Shown: one piece after another, positions 26,928 to 44,782 of the stretch | Layout: every line of letters begins with the position of its first letter | Position numbering within the stretch: the stretch's first letter is position 1 | Origin: Umezawaea endophytica | GTDB lineage: Bacteria; Actinomycetota; Actinomycetes; Mycobacteriales; Pseudonocardiaceae | Assembly: GCF_025061645.1 (NCBI RefSeq) | Contig: NZ_JANYMP010000001.1 | Span: 323,591 to 387,590 of the forward strand | Length of the DNA: 64,000 nt | Direction: 5' to 3' | Made by a program: the position numbers and the translations under genes | Notes under the pieces: generated by a model | What the model saw: the letters and a program-made list of their open reading frames with translations, nothing else | Databases searched by the model: none | Told to the model about the DNA's origin: nothing

Positions 26928-27394
26928 GTCGCTCCTCGTCCGGACGTGGGCAGGACCGGTCCGGCCGGACGCGCGCCAGCACGCCCCGTCCGACCCGACT
27001 TGTCCCGGTGAATAGCTCGGCAACCGCTGCGCCGAAATAGCGGCGGACTCGCTCCTCGCAGCATTCCCTTCTGCCGAGTTGATTCGCTCCGATGGCGAAT
27101 CCCGCTCGAACCTGCCCGCGAACTCACCATTGCGGCATTCCAGAAGACCTGTCAATTGTGATGGGCGTCACACCGCATTACCTCTTGCGCTCGGCGACTC
27201 GTCATCACACGATGTAATCGCTGGGGAGCGCGGTTCACGATTCACTTTCTTTGCCGGTCTATCGCACCACGTGCCGTAGACCGGCTCAGTCGCCACAATC
27301 CCCGCATGGATTTCGTCCGTGCGGCGGGTCTGCTTCGGCATGCCCGCCGCACGGGCGGAAGTTGTCCGTTCCCACAGGAGAGGAGGTGATCACG
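26928..27394. promoter_or_regulatory. 467-bp divergent control region of the biosynthetic locus
   Basis: No gene was identified. The left part is GC-rich with a GGACCGGTCC palindrome (26952-26961) and CCGCT/AGCGG arms around 27024-27043. The centre (27140-27260) is AT-richer and most promoter-like. It includes GTGA-N6-TCAC near 27158-27171 and the 14-mer CCTCTTGCGCTCGG (27181-27194), which recurs at 50866-50879. The right end holds the strong hairpin at 27317-27354. A 27-codon frame at 27306-27389 is open but has no ribosome binding site. Confidence 0.5.
27317..27354 (+). promoter_or_regulatory. stable 5'-leader hairpin with UUCG tetraloop
   Basis: Perfect 12-bp stem CCGTGCGGCGGG / CCCGCCGCACGG closing a second stem TGC-TTCG-GCA with a UUCG tetraloop, separated by a 2x2 internal loop. 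It ends 40 nt before the ATG of the first operon gene and 20 nt before its GGAGAGGAGG ribosome binding site. It may act as attenuator, mRNA stabiliser or processing site. No U tract follows, so a simple terminator is less likely. Confidence 0.6.
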
Positions 27395-27490
27395 ATGCCC
27401 ACTGCGACCTTCCACGACTCCCTGCTCGACTCGGACGAGGCGGCGGCTGTGCAGGCCTCTTTCGACGAGGCCCTGGAGTCCGACGACTAG
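27395..27490 (+). CDS. 31-residue acidic peptide, candidate RiPP precursor or scaffold
   Basis: The ATG at 27395 follows a very strong GGAGAGGAGG site, and the TAG stop abuts the ATG of the exporter gene, so this short frame is almost certainly translated as the first gene of the operon. The peptide is strongly acidic (about ten Asp/Glu, no Lys or Arg) and has no cysteine. It starts MPTATFHDSLLDSDE and ends DEALESDD. Ser and Thr at positions 3, 5, 9, 13, 22 and 29 could be dehydration sites for the LanM-type enzyme encoded at the end of the same operon. No leader-cleavage motif such as a double glycine is visible. No known family recognised. Confidence 0.68.
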   Translation: MPTATFHDSLLDSDEAAAVQASFDEALESDD

Positions 27491-28828
27491 ATGAACGCGC
27501 GGCTCGTCGGGCGCTCACGCGTCCGACGAGCCCGCTCTGGGGGATGGATCCGATTGACCACGAACACCGCGCCCCCACGGGCGCCTCGCACCTCGACGAA
27601 CCTGCGGCTGCTGGTCTCCGGCCAGCTCCTCAGCCTCGTCGGGAGCGAGGTCACCAAACTCGCCCTGCCGCTCTACGCGCTGGGCACCCTGCACGCCACC
27701 TCCGGCGAGACCGGCCTGCTGCGCGCGGCGGCGCTGGCCCCCGCGCTGGTGGCCGCGCCGCTGGTCGGGGTGTGGGTGGACCGCCTGCCGCGCAAGCAGG
27801 TCCTGGTCGTGACCGCGCTCGCGCAGGCGGGCGTGCTCGTCGCCGTCGCGGCGACGCTGACCAACGAGGACTCCGGGCTCGGCCTGTTCGTGGCCGGTGT
27901 CGTCGTGCTGGGGGTGCTCGCCCAGATCGGCGAGGTCGCCTACCCGAGCTTCGTGCCGACCGTCGCGGGCGAGGGGGAACTGGCGCGCGCCAACGGGAGG
28001 CTGTTCGGCGCCCAGTCGTTCGCCGAGGCGGTGGGCCCCGGCCTGGCAGGCATCCTGCTCGCCAGGATCGGCCTCGGCCTGGTGCTCGTGCTGGACGCGC
28101 TGACGTTCCTGGTGGCCGCCGCGACGCTGCTGCGCGTGCGGGTTCGGGAAACCGTCGCGCCACGCGCGCACCGAACCTTCCGCCAGGACGTGACGCTCGG
28201 CGTGCGCGCCGTGCTCGCGCACCCGCTGCTGCGCACCACCGTGCTGGTCGCCGCCGCCTACAACGTGCTCGACACCGCCGCCACCACGGCGTTCCTGGTC
28301 CACGCGACCACCGGCCTCGGCATGTCCACGACCCAGGTCGGCGTGGTCGTCGGCGGCGCCGGGGCGGGCGCGGTACTGGGCAGCGCCCTGTCCCGCCGGC
28401 TGTGCGCGGCGGTCGGGCTCGGCCGCGGCATGGTCGCGACCTTCGCCGCGGGCACCGTCGCCCCGGCACCCCTGCTGCTCGCCGACGACGCGAGCACCAC
28501 GACGGTCCTGTTCTGCGCGGCGGTGTTCGCCACGTGGGCCTTCTGCGTGACCGCCTACAGCGTGCAGGCCCTGTGCGTGCGGCAGGCGGTGACGCCGGAA
28601 CCGCTGATGGGCCGCGTGATGGCCGGGAGCTGGCTGTTCGTGCTGGGCGCGCTGCCGATCGGCGCGCTGCTCGGCGGAGTGGCGGGCGACGCGTGGGGCG
28701 CGGGTCCCGCGCTGGCCGCGGCGGTCTGCGCGCTGCCCCTCACCCTGCTGCTCCTGACCAGGTCGCCGGTGCCGAAGCTCACCGCGCTGCCCAGCGTCGA
28801 CGACTCGTTCTGGCGCGCCCATGCCTGA
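27491..28828 (+). CDS. MFS transporter (multidrug/siderophore-exporter type)
   Basis: About 445 residues with twelve predicted membrane helices and the MFS loop motif GVWVDRLPRKQVL between helices 2 and 3. Overall pattern (LLVSGQLLSLVGSEVTKLALPLYAL...) is that of the EntS/DUF894-like exporter branch often placed in natural-product clusters. It probably exports the product or gives self-resistance. The ATG at 27491 follows directly on the stop of the small peptide gene; a TTG at 27554 with a better upstream purine tract is an alternative start. Its 3' end overlaps the aldo/keto reductase start by 8 bp. Confidence 0.86.
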   Translation: MNARLVGRSRVRRARSGGWIRLTTNTAPPRAPRTSTNLRLLVSGQLLSLVGSEVTKLALPLYALGTLHATSGETGLLRAAALAPALVAAPLVGVWVDRLPRKQVLVVTALAQAGVLVAVAATLTNEDSGLGLFVAGVVVLGVLAQIGEVAYPSFVPTVAGEGELARANGRLFGAQSFAEAVGPGLAGILLARIGLGLVLVLDALTFLVAAATLLRVRVRETVAPRAHRTFRQDVTLGVRAVLAHPLLRTTVLVAAAYNVLDTAATTAFLVHATTGLGMSTTQVGVVVGGAGAGAVLGSALSRRLCAAVGLGRGMVATFAAGTVAPAPLLLADDASTTTVLFCAAVFATWAFCVTAYSVQALCVRQAVTPEPLMGRVMAGSWLFVLGALPIGALLGGVAGDAWGAGPALAAAVCALPLTLLLLTRSPVPKLTALPSVDDSFWRAHA

Positions 28829-29741
28829 GCCGACGACCGCGTTGCGGGCCGCGCCGGTGGTGATCGGCTGCTGGGCCTGGGGCGACCGGCGCACCTGGGG
28901 CTACCGGACCCGGTTCGGCGACGACGACCTGCGCGCCGCGGTCGAGGCGCTGGACGCCGCGGGCCTGCGGTGGTTCGACACCGCGGAGGTCTACGCGGGC
29001 GGCCGTTCCGAACGCCTGCTCGGCGACCTGCTGGCCGGGCGGCCGGACTTCGCCGTGTCCACCAAGTTCTTCCCCTACCCGTGGCGGCTGGGCGCGGGCC
29101 AGTTCCGCCGCGCGCTGGACGCGAGCCTGCGGCGGTTGAAGCGGGACAGCGTGCAGCTCTACCAGGTGCACCACGAGGTGCCCGCCGCGCTGGCCCGCCG
29201 GTGGGCGGCGCACCTGGCCGCCGCGCGCCGGGACGGGGTCATCGAGGCGATCGGCACGTCCAACCTGTCCGCGCCCGCGTTGCGGGTCGTGGTCGAGGCG
29301 TTGGCGGAACACGGTGAACGCGTTGTGGCGCACCAGGTCCGCTACAACCTGTGCGACCGGCGGGTCGAGCGGACGGACGTGCCGGACCTGTGCCGGGAGC
29401 ACGGGATCACACTGCTCGCCCACAGCGCGCTCGGCCAGGGCCTGCTGTCCGGCCGCTACCGCGCGGGCACGGCCATGTCCGGCCGCCGCGCGTTCCCGGT
29501 CCAGGTGCTGGCGCAGGCGGAACCGCTGCTGGCGCTGCTCGACCGGTACGCGGCCAAGCTCGACGTGACCACCGCGGCCGTCGCGCTGGCGTGGCTGCGG
29601 CACCGCGGCGCGACCCCGATCGTCGGCGTGCACGACCGCGCGCAGGCCGAGGGTGTCGCCGCGGGTGTGCCCGTGGTGCTGCCGGAGACCATGGCCAAGC
29701 GCCTGGACGCCGTCTCCGCGCCGTGGCGGGGGAAGTCGTGA
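28821..29741 (+). CDS. aldo/keto reductase
   Basis: 306-residue AKR-type TIM-barrel oxidoreductase using NADPH. The catalytic tetrad is recognisable: Asp and Tyr in RWFDTAEVYAGGRSE, Lys in VSTKFFPYPW, and His in YQVHHEV. GTSNL and a cofactor-binding C-terminal region (TPIVGVHDRAQAEGV) follow. It is translationally coupled on both sides (8-bp overlap with the exporter, GTGA with the condensation gene). In this operon it may reduce an aldehyde or ketone intermediate, possibly one released from the PKS; this is inference. Confidence 0.88.
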   Translation: MPEPTTALRAAPVVIGCWAWGDRRTWGYRTRFGDDDLRAAVEALDAAGLRWFDTAEVYAGGRSERLLGDLLAGRPDFAVSTKFFPYPWRLGAGQFRRALDASLRRLKRDSVQLYQVHHEVPAALARRWAAHLAAARRDGVIEAIGTSNLSAPALRVVVEALAEHGERVVAHQVRYNLCDRRVERTDVPDLCREHGITLLAHSALGQGLLSGRYRAGTAMSGRRAFPVQVLAQAEPLLALLDRYAAKLDVTTAAVALAWLRHRGATPIVGVHDRAQAEGVAAGVPVVLPETMAKRLDAVSAPWRGKS

Positions 29742-31066
29742 GCACCGCGGGCGGGCTGGACCCGCTCCGCGCGCGGCTGGTCGCGCTGATGTCCGCGGCG
29801 ACCCACCCGACCGCGCCCGCGCAGGAGCAGATGTTGGGCGCGGCGTCGGCCGGGCCGTCCCCGCACGTGGACCTCGTCGCGGCCAGGGTGACCGGTCCGG
29901 TGGACCTCCCCGCGCTGCGGGCCGCGCTCGACGCCCTGGTGCGGAACCACGAAGCGCTGCGAACCCACTTCACCTTCGAGCCGGAGCCGCGGATGGTCGT
30001 GCGGCCACCCGAACCGGCCGAACTCGTGGTCGAGCCCATCACCGGGGTCGAGGCCGCCGCGGCACGTGCCCGCGCCCTGCTCGGCACACCGGTCGACGTG
30101 CGCACCCCCGTGCCGCACCGCGCGGTGTTGCTGTCGCACGGCGAAAACGACCACGTGCTGCTCGCCGCTGTGCCGCACCTGCTGTTCGACGAGCACTCGC
30201 ACGGCGTGTACCTCGACGACCTCGCGGCGCTGCTGCGCGGCGAGCAGCCGCCGCCTCGCGGCCGGTACCGGGAGTACGCGCTGGAGCAGGCCGCGCTGCT
30301 CGCCGACGGCACGGCCGTGCGGCGGCGGGCCGAAGCACTGGCGCCGCCGCTGTCGAAGGCGACCTGGCCCAAGTCGCCGGAGCGCCGCCGGTACCGGCAG
30401 TCCGTCGTGGCCGACCGGTGGTCGGCGGACTGGCTCGACGACGTCGTGCGGCGGCTCGCCTCGCGCGGCACCACCCTGAACATGGCGTGCACGGCGGCGT
30501 GGGCCGCGGCCCTGCACGCGGTGACCGGCGTGGGGGACGTGCGGATCGGCACGTCGCTGGCCAACCGGGCCGACCCCGCGCACGTCGGCACGATCGGCCT
30601 GTTCGCCACCATGTCGGTGCTGCGCCTGCCGGTCGCGGACGGCGACACCGTCGGCGACCTGCTGGCCAGGGCCCGGCGCACGGCGATGGGGGCGATGGCC
30701 GACGCGCACGTCCCGCTGTCCGCGCTGCTCGCGGAGTTGCGCGGCGCGCACCCCGGCTTCCGGGCGTCCAGCCTGTACGAGGCGACGCTGGTGTTCGTCG
30801 GCCACGGCGAGCCCGTCCTCGCCGGTCCGCGCACGACGCTGCGCGCGGTCGACGGGTTCGACGCCGACGAGGGCCCGCGGCCCGCGTTCCAGCCGGTGCA
30901 GTTGGCGGTGCGGCTGGGCGAGGGTGCCGAGGTGCGGCTCGGCTACGACGGCGACCTGCTCGGCGAGACCGACGCCACGACGCTGCTGCGGCTGCTGCGG
31001 GCGTTCCTGCGCGCCGCCCCGGACCGGACGGTCGCCGACCTGGCGCGGGAGGTGGCCGATGGCTGA
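29738..31066 (+). CDS. free-standing NRPS condensation-domain protein
   Basis: 442 residues covering one complete condensation fold (N- and C-terminal CAT-like halves). The HHxxxDG motif is altered to PHLLFDE: the second, catalytic histidine and the aspartate remain, the first His and the Gly do not. A free-standing C domain in a cluster with no thioesterase could perform product release or attach an acyl group to an amine or to the small peptide. Start is GTG at 29738, coupled to the reductase stop (GTGA). It overlaps the acylase gene by 8 bp. Confidence 0.82.
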   Translation: MSTAGGLDPLRARLVALMSAATHPTAPAQEQMLGAASAGPSPHVDLVAARVTGPVDLPALRAALDALVRNHEALRTHFTFEPEPRMVVRPPEPAELVVEPITGVEAAAARARALLGTPVDVRTPVPHRAVLLSHGENDHVLLAAVPHLLFDEHSHGVYLDDLAALLRGEQPPPRGRYREYALEQAALLADGTAVRRRAEALAPPLSKATWPKSPERRRYRQSVVADRWSADWLDDVVRRLASRGTTLNMACTAAWAAALHAVTGVGDVRIGTSLANRADPAHVGTIGLFATMSVLRLPVADGDTVGDLLARARRTAMGAMADAHVPLSALLAELRGAHPGFRASSLYEATLVFVGHGEPVLAGPRTTLRAVDGFDADEGPRPAFQPVQLAVRLGEGAEVRLGYDGDLLGETDATTLLRLLRAFLRAAPDRTVADLAREVADG

Positions 31067-33271
31067 CACCGCCCTCCCGCGCTGGTGGGACCTGTCCCCC
31101 ACCGCCGTCCGGGCCCGGACGGCGGTGCGCGCGACCGCGGTCAGGGTCGGCGCCACGACCGCCGCCGCCCTGAGCGCGCTGGGCGTGAGCGGCGGACCGG
31201 TGGCCGAGGAGGTGCGCGCCCTGGCGGCGATGCGCCGCTTCCACCGCGCCGCGGGCAAGGCGCGTGACGACCTGTTCCCCCGGCTGCGCGTCGACCGGCG
31301 CGGGGTGCCGCTGGTGGCCGGTACCGAGCCGGAGGTGTGGCGGGGCCTGGGTTTCGCGTCGGCCTGGTCGCACGGCTTCACGATGGACCTCACCCGCAGG
31401 CGCGTCGCGGGCACGTCGGGCGCGCTGTTCGGCGGCGCCGCGACCGAGGCCGACGCCCGGCAGCGGCGGATCGGCTTCGCCTTCTACGCGGAGCGGATCG
31501 TCGCCGCGCTGCCTCCGGGGCAGCGCGCGCTGCTGGACGCCTACGCCGACGGCGTCAACGCCCTGCTGGAGCGCGTCACGCCTTGGGAGCACACGGTTCT
31601 CGGCGTCACGCCGGACCCGTGGTCGGCGGTCGACAGCGTGCTCGTCGTGCAGGACCTGTTCCAGCAGCTCACCGATCCCGGTGAGCACGAGCTGCGGGCC
31701 CGGCTGGACGCGCTGCTCGGCGCGGGCCGGGGCGCGGAGCTGCTCGCGGGCACCGTCGGCACCACCACCGCCGTGGACGGCACACCGCGCTCGGACGCCC
31801 AAGGCCTGGACCTGCTGCGCGAGGCCATCGCCGCCGCCGTGCTGGAAGGGCGTGAGCAGGCCCAGCCGGGCGGCCCGGCCCCGGTGCTCGGCTCCAACGC
31901 CTGGTCGGTCGGATCGGTGCTGGCCAACGACGTGCACCTGCCGCTCGGCGTGCCGAACACCCTGTTCTTCGCCCGTGCCGTCGTCGACGGCGACCCGGTG
32001 CAGGGCTTCCTGCGGCCGGGTGTGCCCGTGTTCCTCGCGGGCGCCACCCCGTGGCTGGCCTGGGGTCCCACGAGGTTGTGCGGCCGGACCAGCGCCCGGC
32101 TGCCCGCGGGCTCACCGGGCACCGAGGTCGTCGTGGACCGCGTCGACGCCGAGACCGGCACGCGGGTGGTGCTGGCCGAGGCGGGCCCGGTGCTGTCGGA
32201 CGGGGACGTGCTGCGCTGGCTCGCCCTCGAGCCGGGCGGGGTCGAGTTCGGGCTGTCCGCGCTCCCCCGCTGCCGCACCGCCGCGCAGGCGTGCGAGGTG
32301 GCCGCCGCCGCGGGGTCACCGCCGATCAGCCTGCTGGTCACCGATCGCGACGGGCGCCAGGCGTGGACGGTCGGCGGTCGGGTCCTCGCGCACGACGAGC
32401 TGGTGGAGCCCGCCGCCGTGCCGCGCGTGGTCGACCCGGCGACCCGTGTGCTGGTGACCGCCAACAACGACCTCGGCGTCCCCGGTCCCGACGGCTCGGT
32501 GTCGAGCAACGCCTACCCGCACGACCGCGCCCGCCGCATCACCACGCTGGTGCGCCGGTCCACACCGACGGCGACCGTGCAGTCCGATGTGGACGCCGCG
32601 TTCTACGCGCCGTGGCGCGCGGTGTTCCGCCCGTACCTGACCAAGTTCCCGGCCGTCGCGGCGGCCGTCGAGGGCTGGGACGGCACGGCGGGCGTGCAGG
32701 CGACGGGCCTGCACTACCTCGTGCTGCTGCACGGCCTGCTGCGCGGCAAGGTGCTCGCGCCGCTGCGCCCCCTCGTGGCCGCGGACGACCTGTTCGGCCC
32801 GGCCGAGCTGGGCGCGCTGGACGCCGAACTGGCCCAGCTCGTCGGCGAGGCGTCGCCGGACCTGCTGCCGCCGGGGTTCCGCGACTGGCCGCACCTGCTG
32901 CGCTGGTGCGTGCTGGCGGCGACCCGCTACCTGGAGAAGCAGCTCGGCCCGGACGCGCCGACGCTGCCGTGGGGCGCGGTGAACCGGCTCGGCCTGCGGC
33001 ACCCGCTCTCCGCCAGGCTGCCCCGGCTGAGCTGGGCGCTGGACCGCCCGAACCTGCCGCGCCGCGGCTGCCTCCAGACGGTGGACGCCGCCGCGCCCGG
33101 ATTCGGCGCGGCCATGCGCTTCGAGTGCGACCCGGTGGCGGGCCGGTTCCGGGTGAGCTGGCCAGGCGGCCAGTCCGGCGACCCGCTCTCCCCCGGCTAC
33201 CGCTCGCTGTTCGCCGACTGGGTCGCGGGACGCCTCGTGCCGCTGCCGTTCCCCACCGGAGAGGAGAGGCC

Positions 33272-33275
<4 letters not shown>
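31059..33275 (+). CDS. penicillin acylase-family Ntn hydrolase
   Basis: 738 residues. Family-typical single-chain precursor: alpha region with FASAWSHGFTMDLTRR, a spacer, then autocatalytic cleavage before the nucleophile Ser in G-SNAW at about residue 282, followed by ANDVHL and the ATPWLAWGPT segment. A later ANNDLG segment supplies the conserved Asn. No classical signal peptide is visible; the N-terminus has only a modest hydrophobic patch near residues 28-45. Such acylases cleave amides, and in NRPS/PKS loci they often remove an N-acyl prodrug group. The FAAL loading domain encoded next makes that idea fit. Overlaps the NRPS by ATGA. Confidence 0.86.
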
Positions 33276-42761
<9,486 letters not shown>

Positions 42762-42762
<1 letters not shown>

Positions 42763-43880
42763 TGGAGCTGTCACCGGAGCGCCGCAGGCTCCTGGAGCTG
42801 ATCGGCGGCGAGACCCCGGCACCCACCCCGCCCGCGATCAGCCTGTTCTTCTTCGCCGCCGACCTCGACGACGAGCCGGAGGAGAAGTACGACCTGATCC
42901 TGCGGTGCTCGGAGCTGGCCGACGAGCTGGGCCTGCACGCGGTGTGGGTGCCCGAACGGCACTTCGACGGGTTCGGCGCGCCCTACCCCCGGCCCGCCGT
43001 GCTGCTGGCCGCCATCGCCGCGCGCACCGAGCGGCTCCGGCTGCGGGCGGGCAGCGTCGTGCTGCCGCTGCACGACCCGCTGCTGGTGGCCGAGGAGTGG
43101 GGCGTGCTCAGCGCGCTGAGCCGCGGCCGGGCCGGGATCTCCCTGGCGTCCGGCTGGCACGCCCACGACTTCGTGCTGCGCCCGGAGGTGTTCGCCAACC
43201 GCAAGTCCGTCCTCGTTGAGCACTACCGGACGATGCGGCGGCTGTGGCGGGGCGAGGAGGTCAAGCGCGAGGCACCGGACGGGCGGGTGGTCGACGTGCG
43301 CGCCTACCCCCGGCCCCGGCAGGAGCCGCCCGCGTGGCTGACCAGCTCGTCCAACCCGGCGACCTGGCTGACCGCCGCCGAACTGGGCGTCAACGTGCTG
43401 ACCGCGCTGCTGGAGCAGAGCGTGGAGGACGTCGCGTCGAAGGTGTCGCTCTACCGGCAGGCGCTGGTGGCGGCCGGGAACCTCACCCGGCCGGAGGTGA
43501 CGCTGATGCTGCACACCCACGTCGGGCCGGACGACGAGACCGTGCGCGACCGGGTGCGGCAGCCGTTGAAGGACTACCTGTCGGCGCACATGGACCTGTT
43601 CGCCAAGCAGGCGACGGCCGAACTCGGGGTCAACCCCGAGGACGTCACCGACGCCGACCGGCAGTTCCTGCTGGAACACGGGTTCGCCCGCTACTACTCC
43701 TCGGCAGGCCTGTTCGGCTCGCCGTCGACCTGTCTGTCCAGAGTGGACGAACTGGCCGCGGCTGGTGTGACGGAGCTGGGGTGCCTGGTGGACTTCGGCC
43801 TGCCCCCGGACCAGGTCCTGGAGTGCGTGCGCGGTCTTGGCGACCTCCGGTCGGCCCTCTCGGAACGGGGCTCGCCGTGA
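42762..43880 (+). CDS. luciferase-like FMN monooxygenase of the MupA/NRPS-PKS-associated type
   Basis: 372-residue LLM-class flavin monooxygenase. FFFAADLDDEPEEKYDLIL and GLHAVWVPERHFDGFG are typical of the MupA/Atu3671 branch found beside or inside NRPS/PKS proteins. GISLASGWHAHDFVLRPE is the flavin-phosphate region. The N-terminal MELSPERRRLLELIGG resembles the helical docking linkers that follow carrier domains, so it may dock on the PKS ACP. It overlaps the PKS stop (TGATG). It probably hydroxylates or oxidatively processes a carrier-bound intermediate; the site is unknown. Confidence 0.85.
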
Positions 43881-44782
43881 CGCGGTGCCTCGCGGTGTTC
43901 CACGAGGGGCGGCGGCTGCCCGACGGGTCCGCGCCCTTCGGCGGCAACAGCCTCCAGCACGGCACCGCGGTGTTCGAGGGGATCCGCGGCTACTCGGGCG
44001 TGGCCGGACCGGCCCTGTTCCGCCTGGACGACCACCTGGCGAGGCTGCTGTCCTCGGCCCGCCTGCTGGGCATCGACCACCCCTACGACCTGGCGGAACT
44101 GCGTTCCCACGTGCTGACGGCCGCGGCCTCCCACCAGGGGGACGTGTACGTGCGGCCGGTGCTGCTGACGCTCGACACCGTGCTCGGCGTCGACCTCCGG
44201 GCCCTGCCGTTCACGCTGGTGACCGGGCTGTGGCCCGCGCCGGGCCGGGATGTGCGGCCGACCGGCGCGGCCAGGCTGACCGTGTCGCCGTGGCGGCGGC
44301 CGTCGGCGACGTCGTTCCCGGTGCGCGCCAAGGCGACCGGCGCCTACGCCAACTCGGCGCTGGCCAGGACGGCGGCCGTGCGCGCGGGGTTCGACGACGC
44401 CGTGCAGCTCGACCCGGACTCGGGGCGGGTGGCGGAGGCGACCGTGGCCAACGTGTTCGTCGTGCGGGACGGGCGGATCCGCACGCCGTGGCTGGCGGAC
44501 AGCGTGCTGGCGGGCATCACCAGGGCGTCGGTGCTGGACCTCGCGGGAGGGCTGGGGCTGCCCGCCGAGGAGGGCCCGGTGACGGTGGAGGACCTGCGCG
44601 CGGCGGACGAGGTGTTCCTCACCGGCACGGCCGCCGAGATCGTGCCGGTCGGGGCGGTCGACGACGTGGTCTACGGCGCCCGACCGGTGTGCGAGGCGCT
44701 GGTGGAGGCGTTCCGCCGGGCCGTGACCGGGGCGACCGACCACGGCTGGCTGACGCCGGTCCGGGCCGGGGCGGCGGCGTGA
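43877..44782 (+). CDS. class IV PLP-dependent aminotransferase (branched-chain type)
   Basis: 301 residues of the fold-type IV transaminase family. GTAVFEGIRGYSG, VYVRPVLL, the PLP lysine in KATGAYANS, EATVANVFVV and VFLTGTAAEIVPV match branched-chain aminotransferases. It may supply a non-standard amino acid for the A domain or transaminate a carbonyl made by the PKS and monooxygenase. GTG start coupled by GTGA to the monooxygenase stop, and its own stop is coupled to the LanM-like gene. Confidence 0.9.
   Translation: MTRCLAVFHEGRRLPDGSAPFGGNSLQHGTAVFEGIRGYSGVAGPALFRLDDHLARLLSSARLLGIDHPYDLAELRSHVLTAAASHQGDVYVRPVLLTLDTVLGVDLRALPFTLVTGLWPAPGRDVRPTGAARLTVSPWRRPSATSFPVRAKATGAYANSALARTAAVRAGFDDAVQLDPDSGRVAEATVANVFVVRDGRIRTPWLADSVLAGITRASVLDLAGGLGLPAEEGPVTVEDLRAADEVFLTGTAAEIVPVGAVDDVVYGARPVCEALVEAFRRAVTGATDHGWLTPVRAGAAA

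Noticed and set aside
26952-26961. GGACCGGTCC palindrome as an operator
   Set aside because: Short GC-rich palindromes are expected in this base composition and it has no spacing to a promoter that would single it out.
27306-27389. A 27-codon frame overlapping the leader hairpin, possible leader peptide
   Set aside because: No ribosome binding site before its ATG and the codons coincide with the stem-loop arms; the frame may be incidental.
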